Source: Bacteroidota bacterium (GTDB lineage: Bacteria; Bacteroidota; Bacteroidia; JAHEXY01). Taken from it: a stretch of DNA of 64,000 nucleotides. The DNA lies in assembly GCA_023251875.1 (NCBI GenBank), contig JAHEXY010000007.1, positions 234,045-298,044 of the forward strand. Reading direction: 5' to 3'. The translations under genes were made by a program, and so were the position numbers. Each line of letters opens with the position of its first letter. Position 1 is the stretch's first letter. This document shows, piece by piece, positions 51,208 to 59,865 of this stretch. Under the pieces are notes generated by a model, which worked only from the letters and a program-made list of their open reading frames with translations, was not told the origin of the DNA and did no database searches.

Positions 51208-53456
51208 TTTTTATCTAAACTTTGTACGGCAAGATTAAGATTATTTTTAGCTAAATCAAAGTTTGGATTTATTTTCAATGCTTGTTCGCAAGCTTCTTTT
51301 GCTTTAGTGTAATTGCCCATTACATTATAGCACGAACAAATGTTATTGTATGCAATTGCATTATCAGGTATTAATTGCAAACTTTTTTTACAATAATAAA
51401 TGCATCTTTCATACTGGCCAATATTATAATATACAACACTTAAATTTACATATTGATTTGCTTTAACAAGGGCATCAAACTTTTCTTTCAGTAGGGTTTT
51501 GGCTAATTGTACATTGCCTTTTGCTAAATCAAATGCAGGATTAATCTTTATTGCTTTTTCTCCTGCATTAATAGCATCTTCATACAAAGCTAAATTATTT
51601 AATGAACTGCAAATGTTGTTGTATGCAATAGCATTATTTGAATCGATACTTATTGCTTTTTCACAAGCTTGAATGCAGCCTAAATAATCTTTGTTATTGT
51701 ATAATAATAAACTATTATTAACTAGCTCGTTTGCATCTGTACTTGTATTGGGGTTTTGTTTGACTTGATCTAAGCCATTATTTGCAGCATAGATCAATGG
51801 GTTTTTTACAATGGCAAATACAGGAGTCCCATTAATATCTTTTTCATATACTTCTCCTAATGGAGGCCAGTTATTAAACAATGCAGGGTCTGCTTTTGCC
51901 TGTACGGGTAGCACAATTGAATAATCCCAGTCAAAAGTTGCATCTGCAGCTCTTACATATTTTAAATACTTGTATTTATTTGTGAAATGTTCACAGCTTT
52001 CGTTTTCTCCGTACCAACACCGTACACGAATAGGAGTACTTGTGTTTGAATCGGTATTTTCAGCAATCCATTCAACGGCTTGTTTAATGCTGGTTCCATA
52101 ATAATCTATTTCGTAATTTTTAAAAGCGCCATTTATGCCACCAATGGTAGGGCTAAAATAAAAACTCTCGAAAGGATGGTTTTTTGCCATAAATAATAAT
52201 GGATCTAAAACAAACAAGAGTAGAAATCCCCAAGCTGCATAATAAAAATAAGATTGGATATTTTTGAGATAGTATAGTAATTTATCCCACATGGCTGCAA
52301 CACAAACAACCAGCGATGGATATACAAATAAAGCATGGCGCCAGCCGTCATATACATTTGATTTTTTTATGATGATGTAGAAAACAGGAAAGAGCGCGGT
52401 GAAAAGGACAAGAAAAAACCACCTCTCCCCGGCCCTCTCCAAAGGAGAGGGAGTTGAAGCATTGTCGTTATTAGTATCGCTAAATAAATTAGTGTTTGTT
52501 TTTTTGTGAATTAGGTTTAGAATAAAGAGCAATGGCGCAATTACAAAACTTGCAGAAATAAATAAAGGAGTTGTGATATAAATCCATTTAGGAATGTAAT
52601 ACCAAGGAATTTCCCATTTGTGAATCCAATGGCTCTCAAATAAATTATAAGAATCAAATGCTTCATAATTTGCCATTTGCTGTAATGCATTTAGGGGATG
52701 TGTAAATGGATTCGTTAATCCGTATGGCCAGAATACAAGTCCGAATAAATAACCAAGTAGTAGTATTACAAAGAGGGTTTTAAATGACTTCTTTATTTTC
52801 TTTATCTGTTCTTCATCTAATTGATTATTTACAGAAAATAAATAAATGATTTTTGCAATGGCAAATAAAACCAAATAGGCCATTAATAAAATTCCGCCAA
52901 TCCGAATGTTGATGGATAAAGCAATTCCTGCAATAAGAAAGATGATTGTTTTTAAAGAAGGGCTTGGATATTCTCTAATAAACTTTATCAGAAAATAAAT
53001 GGAAATAATATAAGATGCGGCAAAAGGAATATCTTTTGAATTATACATCGAATGCCCAAAGAAAACAGGAGTGAGGAAAATAAACCACAATGCAAATAAG
53101 GCCGATCGCCAACCATTTAAAAGTTTTGCAGTAAGTCCGGTAAATAACAGCGCTAGAAAACCGAAAAAAGCAGTAATAAAATGGTGTACATTGTATTCGT
53201 CTCCTACTACTATCTTGTATGCAATGGCACTCATTACTTCTATAACTCCACCATATAAATGCATTAATTTTTCCTGATTGATATAGCTGGTATCTTTAAA
53301 ACCTGAGGAGTAAAATTTTAATACTTTCTTTCCATAATCAATTTGAATGGGCTCATCCCAGCAAATACCAAATTGATGGCTTACAGCAAGCATGTATACC
53401 AGCATTAAAAATGCCGAAATACCAAAAATGAACTTTATGTTTTTTTCTTTAAACAC
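51204..53456 (-). CDS. GT39-like (GT-C) membrane glycosyltransferase with C-terminal TPRs
   Basis: 750 aa. First helix then GICWDEPIQIDYG with the acidic pair expected of GT-C catalytic loops, about ten helices to residue 450, a periplasmic loop region, and TPR-like repeats at about 585-745 (AIAYNNICSSLNNLALYEDAI). Around residues 328-342 the sequence ASTPSPLERAGERW is encoded by a palindromic repeat inserted in frame. GTG start at 53456 overlaps the preceding TAG (TAGTG). Predicted to use a lipid-linked sugar. Confidence 0.75.
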   Translation of the reverse strand: MFKEKNIKFIFGISAFLMLVYMLAVSHQFGICWDEPIQIDYGKKVLKFYSSGFKDTSYINQEKLMHLYGGVIEVMSAIAYKIVVGDEYNVHHFITAFFGFLALLFTGLTAKLLNGWRSALFALWFIFLTPVFFGHSMYNSKDIPFAASYIISIYFLIKFIREYPSPSLKTIIFLIAGIALSINIRIGGILLMAYLVLFAIAKIIYLFSVNNQLDEEQIKKIKKSFKTLFVILLLGYLFGLVFWPYGLTNPFTHPLNALQQMANYEAFDSYNLFESHWIHKWEIPWYYIPKWIYITTPLFISASFVIAPLLFILNLIHKKTNTNLFSDTNNDNASTPSPLERAGERWFFLVLFTALFPVFYIIIKKSNVYDGWRHALFVYPSLVVCVAAMWDKLLYYLKNIQSYFYYAAWGFLLLFVLDPLLFMAKNHPFESFYFSPTIGGINGAFKNYEIDYYGTSIKQAVEWIAENTDSNTSTPIRVRCWYGENESCEHFTNKYKYLKYVRAADATFDWDYSIVLPVQAKADPALFNNWPPLGEVYEKDINGTPVFAIVKNPLIYAANNGLDQVKQNPNTSTDANELVNNSLLLYNNKDYLGCIQACEKAISIDSNNAIAYNNICSSLNNLALYEDAINAGEKAIKINPAFDLAKGNVQLAKTLLKEKFDALVKANQYVNLSVVYYNIGQYERCIYYCKKSLQLIPDNAIAYNNICSCYNVMGNYTKAKEACEQALKINPNFDLAKNNLNLAVQSLDKK
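52419..52460. repeat. Palindromic repeat inside the GT-C/TPR coding region
   Basis: CCACCTCTCCCCGGCCCTCTCCAAAGGAGAGGG and flanks; stem CCCTCTCC-AAA-GGAGAGGG. It is read in frame as STPSPLERAGERW between two membrane helices. Same family as 53880-53917. Confidence 0.75.
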
Positions 53457-55018
53457 TAGTGTTGTTCGTATATTTTTACTTTATATTTTCTCTCTTGTAA
53501 TAAATTTCTATCATGGATATTATGGCCCTCATAAGAATAAGCTAAGAAACCTAAAAAATGTTCCCCTTCATATATTAATTTTTCATTGTTTGTTTTCTGA
53601 TAAGGGGTAAACTGATCGTATACCGGATAAAAAAAACAAGAGTTGATTACCGTATAGTAAATTCCATTCGTATATGGCGCTGACTTTATTGTGTCAGTGG
53701 GTGGTGGAGAATAATAAGGAAATACCATTGGCGTTTCTTCAATAAAATGTTGGGGGTAAACACTGGTATAAATATTTACACCATTTTTATACAATACATC
53801 TCTTGGATAGGCTAGTGAATAATATTGGATATTGAAATGCACAAATGAAATAAGAGACAAACTTATTAATCCACAATATACCCCTCTCCTTTGGAGAGGG
53901 GAAAGGGGAGAGGTGCTGATCAAACCCAATGTAGCCCAAATAGCAAAGGGAAAATAAATATGTACGAGCCTGCCATGAAAAACCATTTTATGAAATATTG
54001 TTGCAAGTGAACCATGAAAAAGGTAGCCTGCTAACATAACAAGAATAATTAAATCGAGCTTACCGCTTGTTCGCATATAGGCTAATCCATTTTTATACGC
54101 TCTAAAAACTGAAAAGAAGATAAATAGTAAAGTGGTTGGCAATAAAATATAGCCAATTGGTTTTTCTACTTGCAAAAAATATTTGCCCATAAATACCAAG
54201 CCTTCTTCAAAACTACCTTGAGTAATGGTTTGAGAAATTCTAGTGCTTCCTGCATAAAAGGAATTATTGCCCATCATGCTTAATGCTTGAAAAAATATAA
54301 GTACAGAAAATGCCGCTAGCCCATAGCTAAGTATTTTTCTGAATTTAATTATAGAAAACAAATCGTCCTGATCTAAAAAGAAAATTAAAGCCCCAAACAA
54401 TGCTACAAAGTAATAATGGCCGGGATAAATGGTGTATTGAAAACCAGTCATAAATCCAATCAATTCTATAGAACGTAAGTCTATTGCATTATTTGATTTT
54501 TTAAGCTTGTTGAGGAAATAATACAGAATAAATAAGGCAAACAGGAATGATGTTTCGTAGGGCAGAATATGCCTAATATAGATATTGTTTGTAACCAGAA
54601 GGGAGAATGTAATTGTTCCTACAATAGCTATAAATATATCTTCTTCAAAAAGTAACAACGTTATTTGATAAAATAAAAAGGAAATCAATAATGAAATTAA
54701 CACATTAAATAAAACAGGAATCAAAAGAGAATTTGGATTTTCTATTGGCAGTCCTGTTGTTTTAAAAATGATGTATTGAATACATGCTGGTAGTAGCCTT
54801 GTAATTACATCTCCGGGCCTGCCATCGGTATTTGAAACTTCATAACAAAATCCTGAGAAATCCAATTGTGCTATTTTTTTTACTGCATTTACGGATGATA
54901 AGTATCTTGTTTCATCATAAAAAGAAAATGCACCTCGATCAACCAATGTCAATCGGTAAATTGCCATGATACCCAAGAAAAAAAAGATAAGATTCTTCTT
55001 TTGTAAAAGTTTTATCAT
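53456..55018 (-). CDS. GT39-like (GT-C) membrane glycosyltransferase
   Basis: 520 aa polytopic protein with about ten to twelve helices. The first extracytoplasmic loop has GAFSFYDETRYLSSV, with the DE pair typical of ArnT/PMT-like GT-C enzymes. A short C-terminal soluble region follows the last helix. STSPLSPLQRRGVY in the middle is encoded by an inserted palindromic repeat. It follows the GT2 gene by 2 bp and overlaps the next gene by 1 bp, so it is part of a coupled operon. Confidence 0.75.
   Translation of the reverse strand: MIKLLQKKNLIFFFLGIMAIYRLTLVDRGAFSFYDETRYLSSVNAVKKIAQLDFSGFCYEVSNTDGRPGDVITRLLPACIQYIIFKTTGLPIENPNSLLIPVLFNVLISLLISFLFYQITLLLFEEDIFIAIVGTITFSLLVTNNIYIRHILPYETSFLFALFILYYFLNKLKKSNNAIDLRSIELIGFMTGFQYTIYPGHYYFVALFGALIFFLDQDDLFSIIKFRKILSYGLAAFSVLIFFQALSMMGNNSFYAGSTRISQTITQGSFEEGLVFMGKYFLQVEKPIGYILLPTTLLFIFFSVFRAYKNGLAYMRTSGKLDLIILVMLAGYLFHGSLATIFHKMVFHGRLVHIYFPFAIWATLGLISTSPLSPLQRRGVYCGLISLSLISFVHFNIQYYSLAYPRDVLYKNGVNIYTSVYPQHFIEETPMVFPYYSPPPTDTIKSAPYTNGIYYTVINSCFFYPVYDQFTPYQKTNNEKLIYEGEHFLGFLAYSYEGHNIHDRNLLQERKYKVKIYEQH
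53880..53917. repeat. Palindromic repeat inside the second GT-C coding region
   Basis: CCCCTCTCCTTTGGAGAGGGG plus GGGGAGAGG. Read in frame as TSPLSPLQRRG in a loop between helices. It closely resembles the repeat at 52419-52460 in the next gene, but in a different reading phase. Confidence 0.75.
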
Positions 55019-55020
55019 AT

Positions 55021-55758
55021 CTATTTTAAGTCTTTCTTAAATTTATGTGCGTTTAATCGAAACAAAAATATAACAAAAATAAGTTTTATGGTTTCTTTTA
55101 AAGCTTGAACCACCACTTTTGTTGATGCTCCTTTACTTACACCTGATTTTCGTTGATGGTATACTGAAATGGTTTCAATGGCTCTGTTTTTTCTAATCAA
55201 AAGCTTTGAGCATATTTCGCTTTCGATTAAGGAACTTTTTAATCGTAAATCAAGATTTACAATAGCCTCTCGCTTGTATATTTTCACCCAATTTACATCT
55301 CGCAAATCAATTCCCATAAAAATGGAATTCACTTTTTTATTGAAATATGAAAGAATATTTCTTTGTAATGAATAAATAGTGTTTTCTTTTCTGTAAAATG
55401 AAATGAACGTATTGAGATCAATATTAAAGAATGGAATAAGTTCATTAACATCAAACTGCCCATCTGCAGGTACTGCAGTAATATTTTCATATTGAGCATT
55501 AAAATAGCCCGATTTCAAAGCTTGACCTATTCCCAGATTTTTAGGATGGTATATTGCTTTTATATTGGGATATCTTTTTTCGGCTTCTTTAATTTTTTCT
55601 ACAGAGCCATCCTTACTTCCATCGTCAACAATAATAATCTCAGACTGTGTACAATTTATTTTATTCAAAAAATTGTGCACAGAATCGATTACAGAAGTGA
55701 TAGTGCCCGATTCGTTATAACAAAAAATCACTACAGACCATGATTGTTGTTGAGCCAT
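55021..55758 (-). CDS. GT2 family glycosyltransferase (polyprenyl-phosphate hexose synthase-like)
   Basis: 245 aa GT-A enzyme. WSVVIFCYNESGTI, IIIVDDGSKDGS (nucleotide-binding), AVPADGQFD (the DxD-like metal site) and DLRDVNWVKIYKREA, which is like dolichol-phosphate mannose synthases. One hydrophobic helix near the C-terminus (LIFVIFLFRL). It likely charges a polyprenyl phosphate with a hexose, giving the donor for the GT-C enzymes downstream. First gene of the four-gene operon. Confidence 0.86.
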   Translation of the reverse strand: MAQQQSWSVVIFCYNESGTITSVIDSVHNFLNKINCTQSEIIIVDDGSKDGSVEKIKEAEKRYPNIKAIYHPKNLGIGQALKSGYFNAQYENITAVPADGQFDVNELIPFFNIDLNTFISFYRKENTIYSLQRNILSYFNKKVNSIFMGIDLRDVNWVKIYKREAIVNLDLRLKSSLIESEICSKLLIRKNRAIETISVYHQRKSGVSKGASTKVVVQALKETIKLIFVIFLFRLNAHKFKKDLK

Positions 55759-55773
55759 AGTAGTATCAGGAAA

Positions 55774-56223
55774 TTATTTTCCTTTTCCGGGAGGGTCGGT
55801 TTTAATTTCTCCTTTTAACTGCACATCTTGTAGTACTTTGGTGTCGGGAGTCATAATCTCATCGTCTTTCCACTTGCCAGTATATTTTGCACCATCTGCC
55901 CACATAAAAGTTCCCCAACCATTTCTCTCATCATTATCCCACTCTCCAGTATATTTTTCACCTGTTTTCCAATCATACGTTCCTAAATTAAATCGTAGAC
56001 CATCTTTAAAATCCCCTATATATTTATCTCCATTGCTCCAAATATAAGTTCCTTTGCCATTTTGTTTTCCCTTGCTCCAATTACCAACATATTGATCGCT
56101 ATTGTCAAAAATATAAGTGCCATATCCATTATGGCAATTACCTTTAACACATTGGCTATAGACTTTAATTGAAAAACAAAGAGAGATAAATAAAAATGCT
56201 CTAATCATGAATTTTTTAATCAT
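55774..56223 (-). CDS. Secreted MORN-repeat protein
   Basis: 149 aa. Signal peptide (about 1-22, ending KVYSQ), then four MORN repeats of about 23 aa (YVGNWSKGKQNGKGTYIW; YIGDFKDG; YTGEWDNDERNGWGTFMW; YTGKWKDDE). A short Lys/Pro-rich tail (KTDPPGKGK). MORN repeats mediate protein or membrane contacts; no specific function assigned. Start at 56223 chosen so the signal peptide begins MIKKFM. Confidence 0.85.
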   Translation of the reverse strand: MIKKFMIRAFLFISLCFSIKVYSQCVKGNCHNGYGTYIFDNSDQYVGNWSKGKQNGKGTYIWSNGDKYIGDFKDGLRFNLGTYDWKTGEKYTGEWDNDERNGWGTFMWADGAKYTGKWKDDEIMTPDTKVLQDVQLKGEIKTDPPGKGK

Positions 56224-56291
56224 TTTATGCTGCAATATAAAAATTATGTGGCACTTGCCAAATGTAATTGCTTTTTATGAATGAAATGAAG

Positions 56292-56299
56292 TAAATTTG
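56292..56299 (+). promoter_or_regulatory. Bacteroidota -7 element TAAATTTG before gpmI
   Basis: TAAATTTG, a clean TAnnTTTG match, 22 bp upstream of the gpmI ATG at 56321, with TTG about 21-23 bp further upstream as a -33 candidate. Confidence 0.6.
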
Positions 56300-56320
56300 C
56301 ACACTAAGAACATCAACATC

Positions 56321-57841
56321 ATGAACACTAAAAAAGTAGCACTTATAATAATGGATGGTTGGGGTAATGGAGATCACTCAAAAGCTGATGCCGTATACAA
56401 TGCCAACACTCCATTTTTTGATGCCATGTGTAAGAAATATCCCGTTTCGCAACTCATTACATGTGGAGAAGATGTAGGGCTGCCTCATGGACAAATGGGT
56501 AATTCAGAAGTAGGTCACTTAAATATAGGAGCCGGGAGAGTTGTATATCAAGATTTGGTGAAAATAAATTTAGCTGTAAGAGAAAAAACGTTACATAATA
56601 ATGTTGAATTATTGCAAGCCTACGCATTTGCCAAAAAAAATAAAAAAGATGTGCATTTAATGGGTTTGGTTTCTGATGGTGGCATACATTCTCACAACAC
56701 CCACCTATATGCATTATGCGAAGCAGCAAAAGAACAGGGTTTAGAGAAAGTATTTATTCATGCATTTACCGATGGCCGAGATACCGATCCTAAAAGTGGA
56801 TTGGGATTTATTAAAGAGTTAGAAAACCATCTAGAAAATTCGGTTGGAAAGATTGCTTCGGTTGTAGGCCGCTATTATGCTATGGATAGAGACAAGCGCT
56901 GGGAACGAATTAAACTAGCTTATGATTTGTTGGTACATGGAAAAGGAAAGAAAACTCAAAATATAGAACAAGCTATTGCAGAATCATACCAAGCCAATGA
57001 AACAGATGAATTTATTAAGCCCATTGTAAAAACAGATGCATCTGGAAATCCGTTAGCAATCATTAAAGAAGGCGATGTGGTAATTTGTTTTAATTACAGA
57101 ACCGATCGTTGTAGAGAAATTACTTTGGCACTGACCCAACAGGATTTTCCGGAGCAAGAGATGAAAACGCTGAATCTCTATTACGTTACCATGACCAATT
57201 ATGATGATACTTTTAAGAATGTTAAAGTAATTTTTGAAAAAGACAATCTTAAAATGACTCTGGGAGAAGTATTATCAAAAAACAATAAAACCCAATTGCG
57301 AATTGCCGAAACAGAAAAATACCCTCACGTTACTTTCTTTTTTTCCGGTGGTAGAGAAAAGGTTTTTGAAGGAGAATCAAGAGTAATGGCTCCTTCTCCA
57401 AAAGTAGCTACTTATGATCTTAAGCCTTCTATGAGTGCAGTTGAGTTAGCTGAAGCAGCCGTTCAATTTATAGAGAAAAACCAACCCGATTTTATTTGTT
57501 TAAATTTTGCTAATGCAGATATGGTTGGGCACACAGGCGTATACAAGGCTGTAATTGAAGCTGTGGAAACAACGGACAAATGCGTGCAAAAAGTAGTAGA
57601 AGCCGGATTAAAATATAATTACTCCTTTATTATTATTGCCGATCATGGCAATGCCGATTACATGATTAATGCCGATGGCTCGCCTAATACAGCACATACC
57701 ACCAATCCTGTACCTTGTATTTTAATTGACAACCATTTTCATCAAATAAAAAATGGCAGACTTGCAGATGTTGCTCCAACCATTTTAAAATTAATGGATA
57801 TTAAAGCCCCGGAAGAAATGACGGGGAAGATTTTGGTATAA
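56321..57841 (+). CDS. gpmI: 2,3-bisphosphoglycerate-independent phosphoglycerate mutase
   Basis: 506 aa. Interconverts 3- and 2-phosphoglycerate in glycolysis. Alkaline-phosphatase fold with LIIMDGWG (metal), GQMGNSEVGHLNIGAGR (catalytic Ser), FTDGRDTDP, NFANADMVGHTG and ADHGNADYM. All metal ligands present. Start at ATG 56321; an upstream TTG at 56297 overlaps the promoter. Confidence 0.96.
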   Translation: MNTKKVALIIMDGWGNGDHSKADAVYNANTPFFDAMCKKYPVSQLITCGEDVGLPHGQMGNSEVGHLNIGAGRVVYQDLVKINLAVREKTLHNNVELLQAYAFAKKNKKDVHLMGLVSDGGIHSHNTHLYALCEAAKEQGLEKVFIHAFTDGRDTDPKSGLGFIKELENHLENSVGKIASVVGRYYAMDRDKRWERIKLAYDLLVHGKGKKTQNIEQAIAESYQANETDEFIKPIVKTDASGNPLAIIKEGDVVICFNYRTDRCREITLALTQQDFPEQEMKTLNLYYVTMTNYDDTFKNVKVIFEKDNLKMTLGEVLSKNNKTQLRIAETEKYPHVTFFFSGGREKVFEGESRVMAPSPKVATYDLKPSMSAVELAEAAVQFIEKNQPDFICLNFANADMVGHTGVYKAVIEAVETTDKCVQKVVEAGLKYNYSFIIIADHGNADYMINADGSPNTAHTTNPVPCILIDNHFHQIKNGRLADVAPTILKLMDIKAPEEMTGKILV

Positions 57842-58570
57842 ATGACAGAAACAATTACCTACATAATTTTTGGAATAATTGCTGTTGTTGCAATTTGGCA
57901 GTATCATAAATTTCTCGCAAAACAAGGAGGAGATCAGTTAATAATTGGAGAAAGTGCTTTTGAAATGGTAATATTGTTTTCTCAAAGAGTATTACATCGT
58001 TTATCGACAGGACCTACGGGATATGCTATATTTAAAAGAAAAATATATGGAATTCCAAGAATTAAAGTGGGGAAAAATATCGTCATTAATTTTTCAGAGT
58101 ATAAGAAATACTTAATTGTTGATGGCGATGACATTAATAAAATAAAAGCTGTTATTATTGATATGCTTGAAATGCATAAAACAGATATCACAATAGTAGA
58201 TAAATCTAGATTTCGAATAATTTCTAAAGATAAAACCATAATAATAATTAAACTACCTGATGATATTTCATATTTTACATTTAATAATGTTATCTCATGG
58301 ATAACTTATTCTATTAAAAAGTCTATGGTAGGTATAGCAATCAACAATGTTGATCCTTTGCAATCTTATTATTTAACTGACGATAAAAGTGGCATACATG
58401 AAAACAGCTTGGTTGGAAAAATGATAAATGGAAAAAAATTTCAAATTGAACTTCCTAATTTTGAAGAAAACGCGACTTTACTAAATAGTAGATTTGAAAT
58501 TCCTATTGTAGATTCAGTACAATCCTACATTAAATTGGCTGAAGAAGAAGGAATATACAAGCCACTTTAA
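57842..58570 (+). CDS. Conserved membrane-anchored protein of unknown function
   Basis: 242 aa, not recognised. N-terminal membrane helix (about 4-22, ITYIIFGIIAVVAIW), then a mixed alpha/beta soluble region with strands such as KKYLIVDGDD, TDITIVDKSRFRII and TIIIIKLPDD. Its ATG directly follows the gpmI TAA, so it is co-transcribed. No catalytic motif seen. Confidence 0.65.
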   Translation: MTETITYIIFGIIAVVAIWQYHKFLAKQGGDQLIIGESAFEMVILFSQRVLHRLSTGPTGYAIFKRKIYGIPRIKVGKNIVINFSEYKKYLIVDGDDINKIKAVIIDMLEMHKTDITIVDKSRFRIISKDKTIIIIKLPDDISYFTFNNVISWITYSIKKSMVGIAINNVDPLQSYYLTDDKSGIHENSLVGKMINGKKFQIELPNFEENATLLNSRFEIPIVDSVQSYIKLAEEEGIYKPL

Positions 58571-58614
58571 ATTTAACGCCTTGTTTTACAGTTTTGATTT
58601 GCGAATGAAATATT

Positions 58615-58971
58615 CTATTGCAGTTTATCCATAGAAACGAGAATTTGCGCTATTTGTTTTTTGAGTAGTGAAATATCTTCCGTTATAACTTGCCAAACTA
58701 TCTTGAAATCAATTCCAAAATATTCATGAACTAATAGATTTCTCATGCCAACAATTTGATCCCAATCAACTTCATGATAAATATTTTGTGTTTCTGAAGA
58801 AATAAGATTTGCTGCTTCTCCAATAATTTCAATTTGTTTTATACAAGCATGCTTCATCATTGAATTACACATGAAATCATCTTCAGAAGATCCTGAAATA
58901 TAGTTTTCAATCTCCTTTATTGCATCTAAAATATGAAGTAGTCTTTGCCTATCCCCTATTCTACTTCTCAT
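58615..58971 (-). CDS. hepT: HepT-like (DUF86) RNase toxin
   Basis: 118 aa all-helical HEPN protein. The RX4HXY active site is present as RNLLVHEY (about 82-89). Pairs with the upstream nucleotidyltransferase, overlapping it by 11 bp. In the type VII pair from Shewanella the antitoxin MntA adds AMP to the active-site Tyr of HepT; the same is expected here. Confidence 0.88.
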   Translation of the reverse strand: MRSRIGDRQRLLHILDAIKEIENYISGSSEDDFMCNSMMKHACIKQIEIIGEAANLISSETQNIYHEVDWDQIVGMRNLLVHEYFGIDFKIVWQVITEDISLLKKQIAQILVSMDKLQ

Positions 58972-59254
58972 ATATTAATAGTTTTTCTTTATCGATAAAA
59001 GGGAGAATATATTTTGAAACGGCCATTGAAGAAACCAAGTCTATTTTTTTATTTAGTTTTTGCTCTAACTCTTGCTTTATTTTAATAAAACCAAGTCCAA
59101 TATGCTTTGAATAATCAAGCTCAACCAATATATCAATATCGCTTTGTTCATCGGCATCTCCTCTAACATAAGAACCAAACAAATATGCTTTTAATACTGG
59201 CTTATCTTTTAAAAAGGCTTTAATTATGTCAATATGTTTAGCTTGAAGTTTCAT
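58961..59254 (-). CDS. mntA: MntA-like nucleotidyltransferase antitoxin
   Basis: 97 aa minimal nucleotidyltransferase with the catalytic GSYVRGDADEQSDIDILVE (GSx10DxD). Start chosen at 59254 (MKLQAKHIDIIKAFL); the longer frame to 59302 adds a hydrophobic stretch without family support. Overlaps hepT. Confidence 0.87.
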   Translation of the reverse strand: MKLQAKHIDIIKAFLKDKPVLKAYLFGSYVRGDADEQSDIDILVELDYSKHIGLGFIKIKQELEQKLNKKIDLVSSMAVSKYILPFIDKEKLLIYEK

Positions 59255-59352
59255 AAATTTTATTATGAATATTAGCACTAAAATAGCAATCTGAATTGAC
59301 ATTATATAGGATTCATTATATTGTATTGTAAAAATATTTCAAATTAGCATAA

Positions 59353-59865
59353 ATGATAGAATCCATCACCCCCTTTTTAATCATCAGTGCTAAATCAATA
59401 GCGGTTTATCTTTTTATTCTTATTGCATTTAGGCTACTTGGCAAAAAAGAATTGGCACAACTTTCTGTGTTTGATTTGGTTTTTATTTTACTTATTAGCA
59501 ATTCAGTTCAAAATGCAATGGTAGGTGAAGATGTTTCTCTTATAGGCGGTTTTGCGGCAGCAGGAGGCTTATTCATCTTTAATTACCTCTTTAGTTTTCT
59601 TACGAGAAAATTTCCAATATTTAACAGTTTTGTACAAGGCGATGCCATTATGTTGGTGCATAAAGGAAAAATAATCAAGCCTAATTTAGTAAAATCAATG
59701 ATTACAACTGATGAACTTGAGTCTGCAATAAGGGAGCATGGAGTTAAATCTATTGAAGAAGTTGATCTTGCCATACTTGAGGTAGATGGCAATATTAGTG
59801 TGCTTTCTAATAATTTTTCAAATCACTCCCATCACCAGCGCAAACCGAGAAATATAATGGATTAA
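59353..59865 (+). CDS. DUF421 (YetF/YcaP-like) membrane protein
   Basis: 170 aa with three N-terminal membrane helices (LIISAKSIAVYLFILIAFRL; FDLVFILLISNSVQNAM; ...) and a C-terminal domain carrying GDAIMLVHKGKIIKPNLVKS and EVDLAILEVDGNISV, as in the family. Shorter than usual (about 210-230) by the final C-terminal part. Function unknown. Its 3' end overlaps the convergent dehydratase gene by 4 bp. Confidence 0.85.
   Translation: MIESITPFLIISAKSIAVYLFILIAFRLLGKKELAQLSVFDLVFILLISNSVQNAMVGEDVSLIGGFAAAGGLFIFNYLFSFLTRKFPIFNSFVQGDAIMLVHKGKIIKPNLVKSMITTDELESAIREHGVKSIEEVDLAILEVDGNISVLSNNFSNHSHHQRKPRNIMD

Noticed and set aside
55492-55743. Plus-strand open frame opposite the GT2 gene
   Set aside because: The minus strand shows all GT2 motifs; the plus frame is a shadow.
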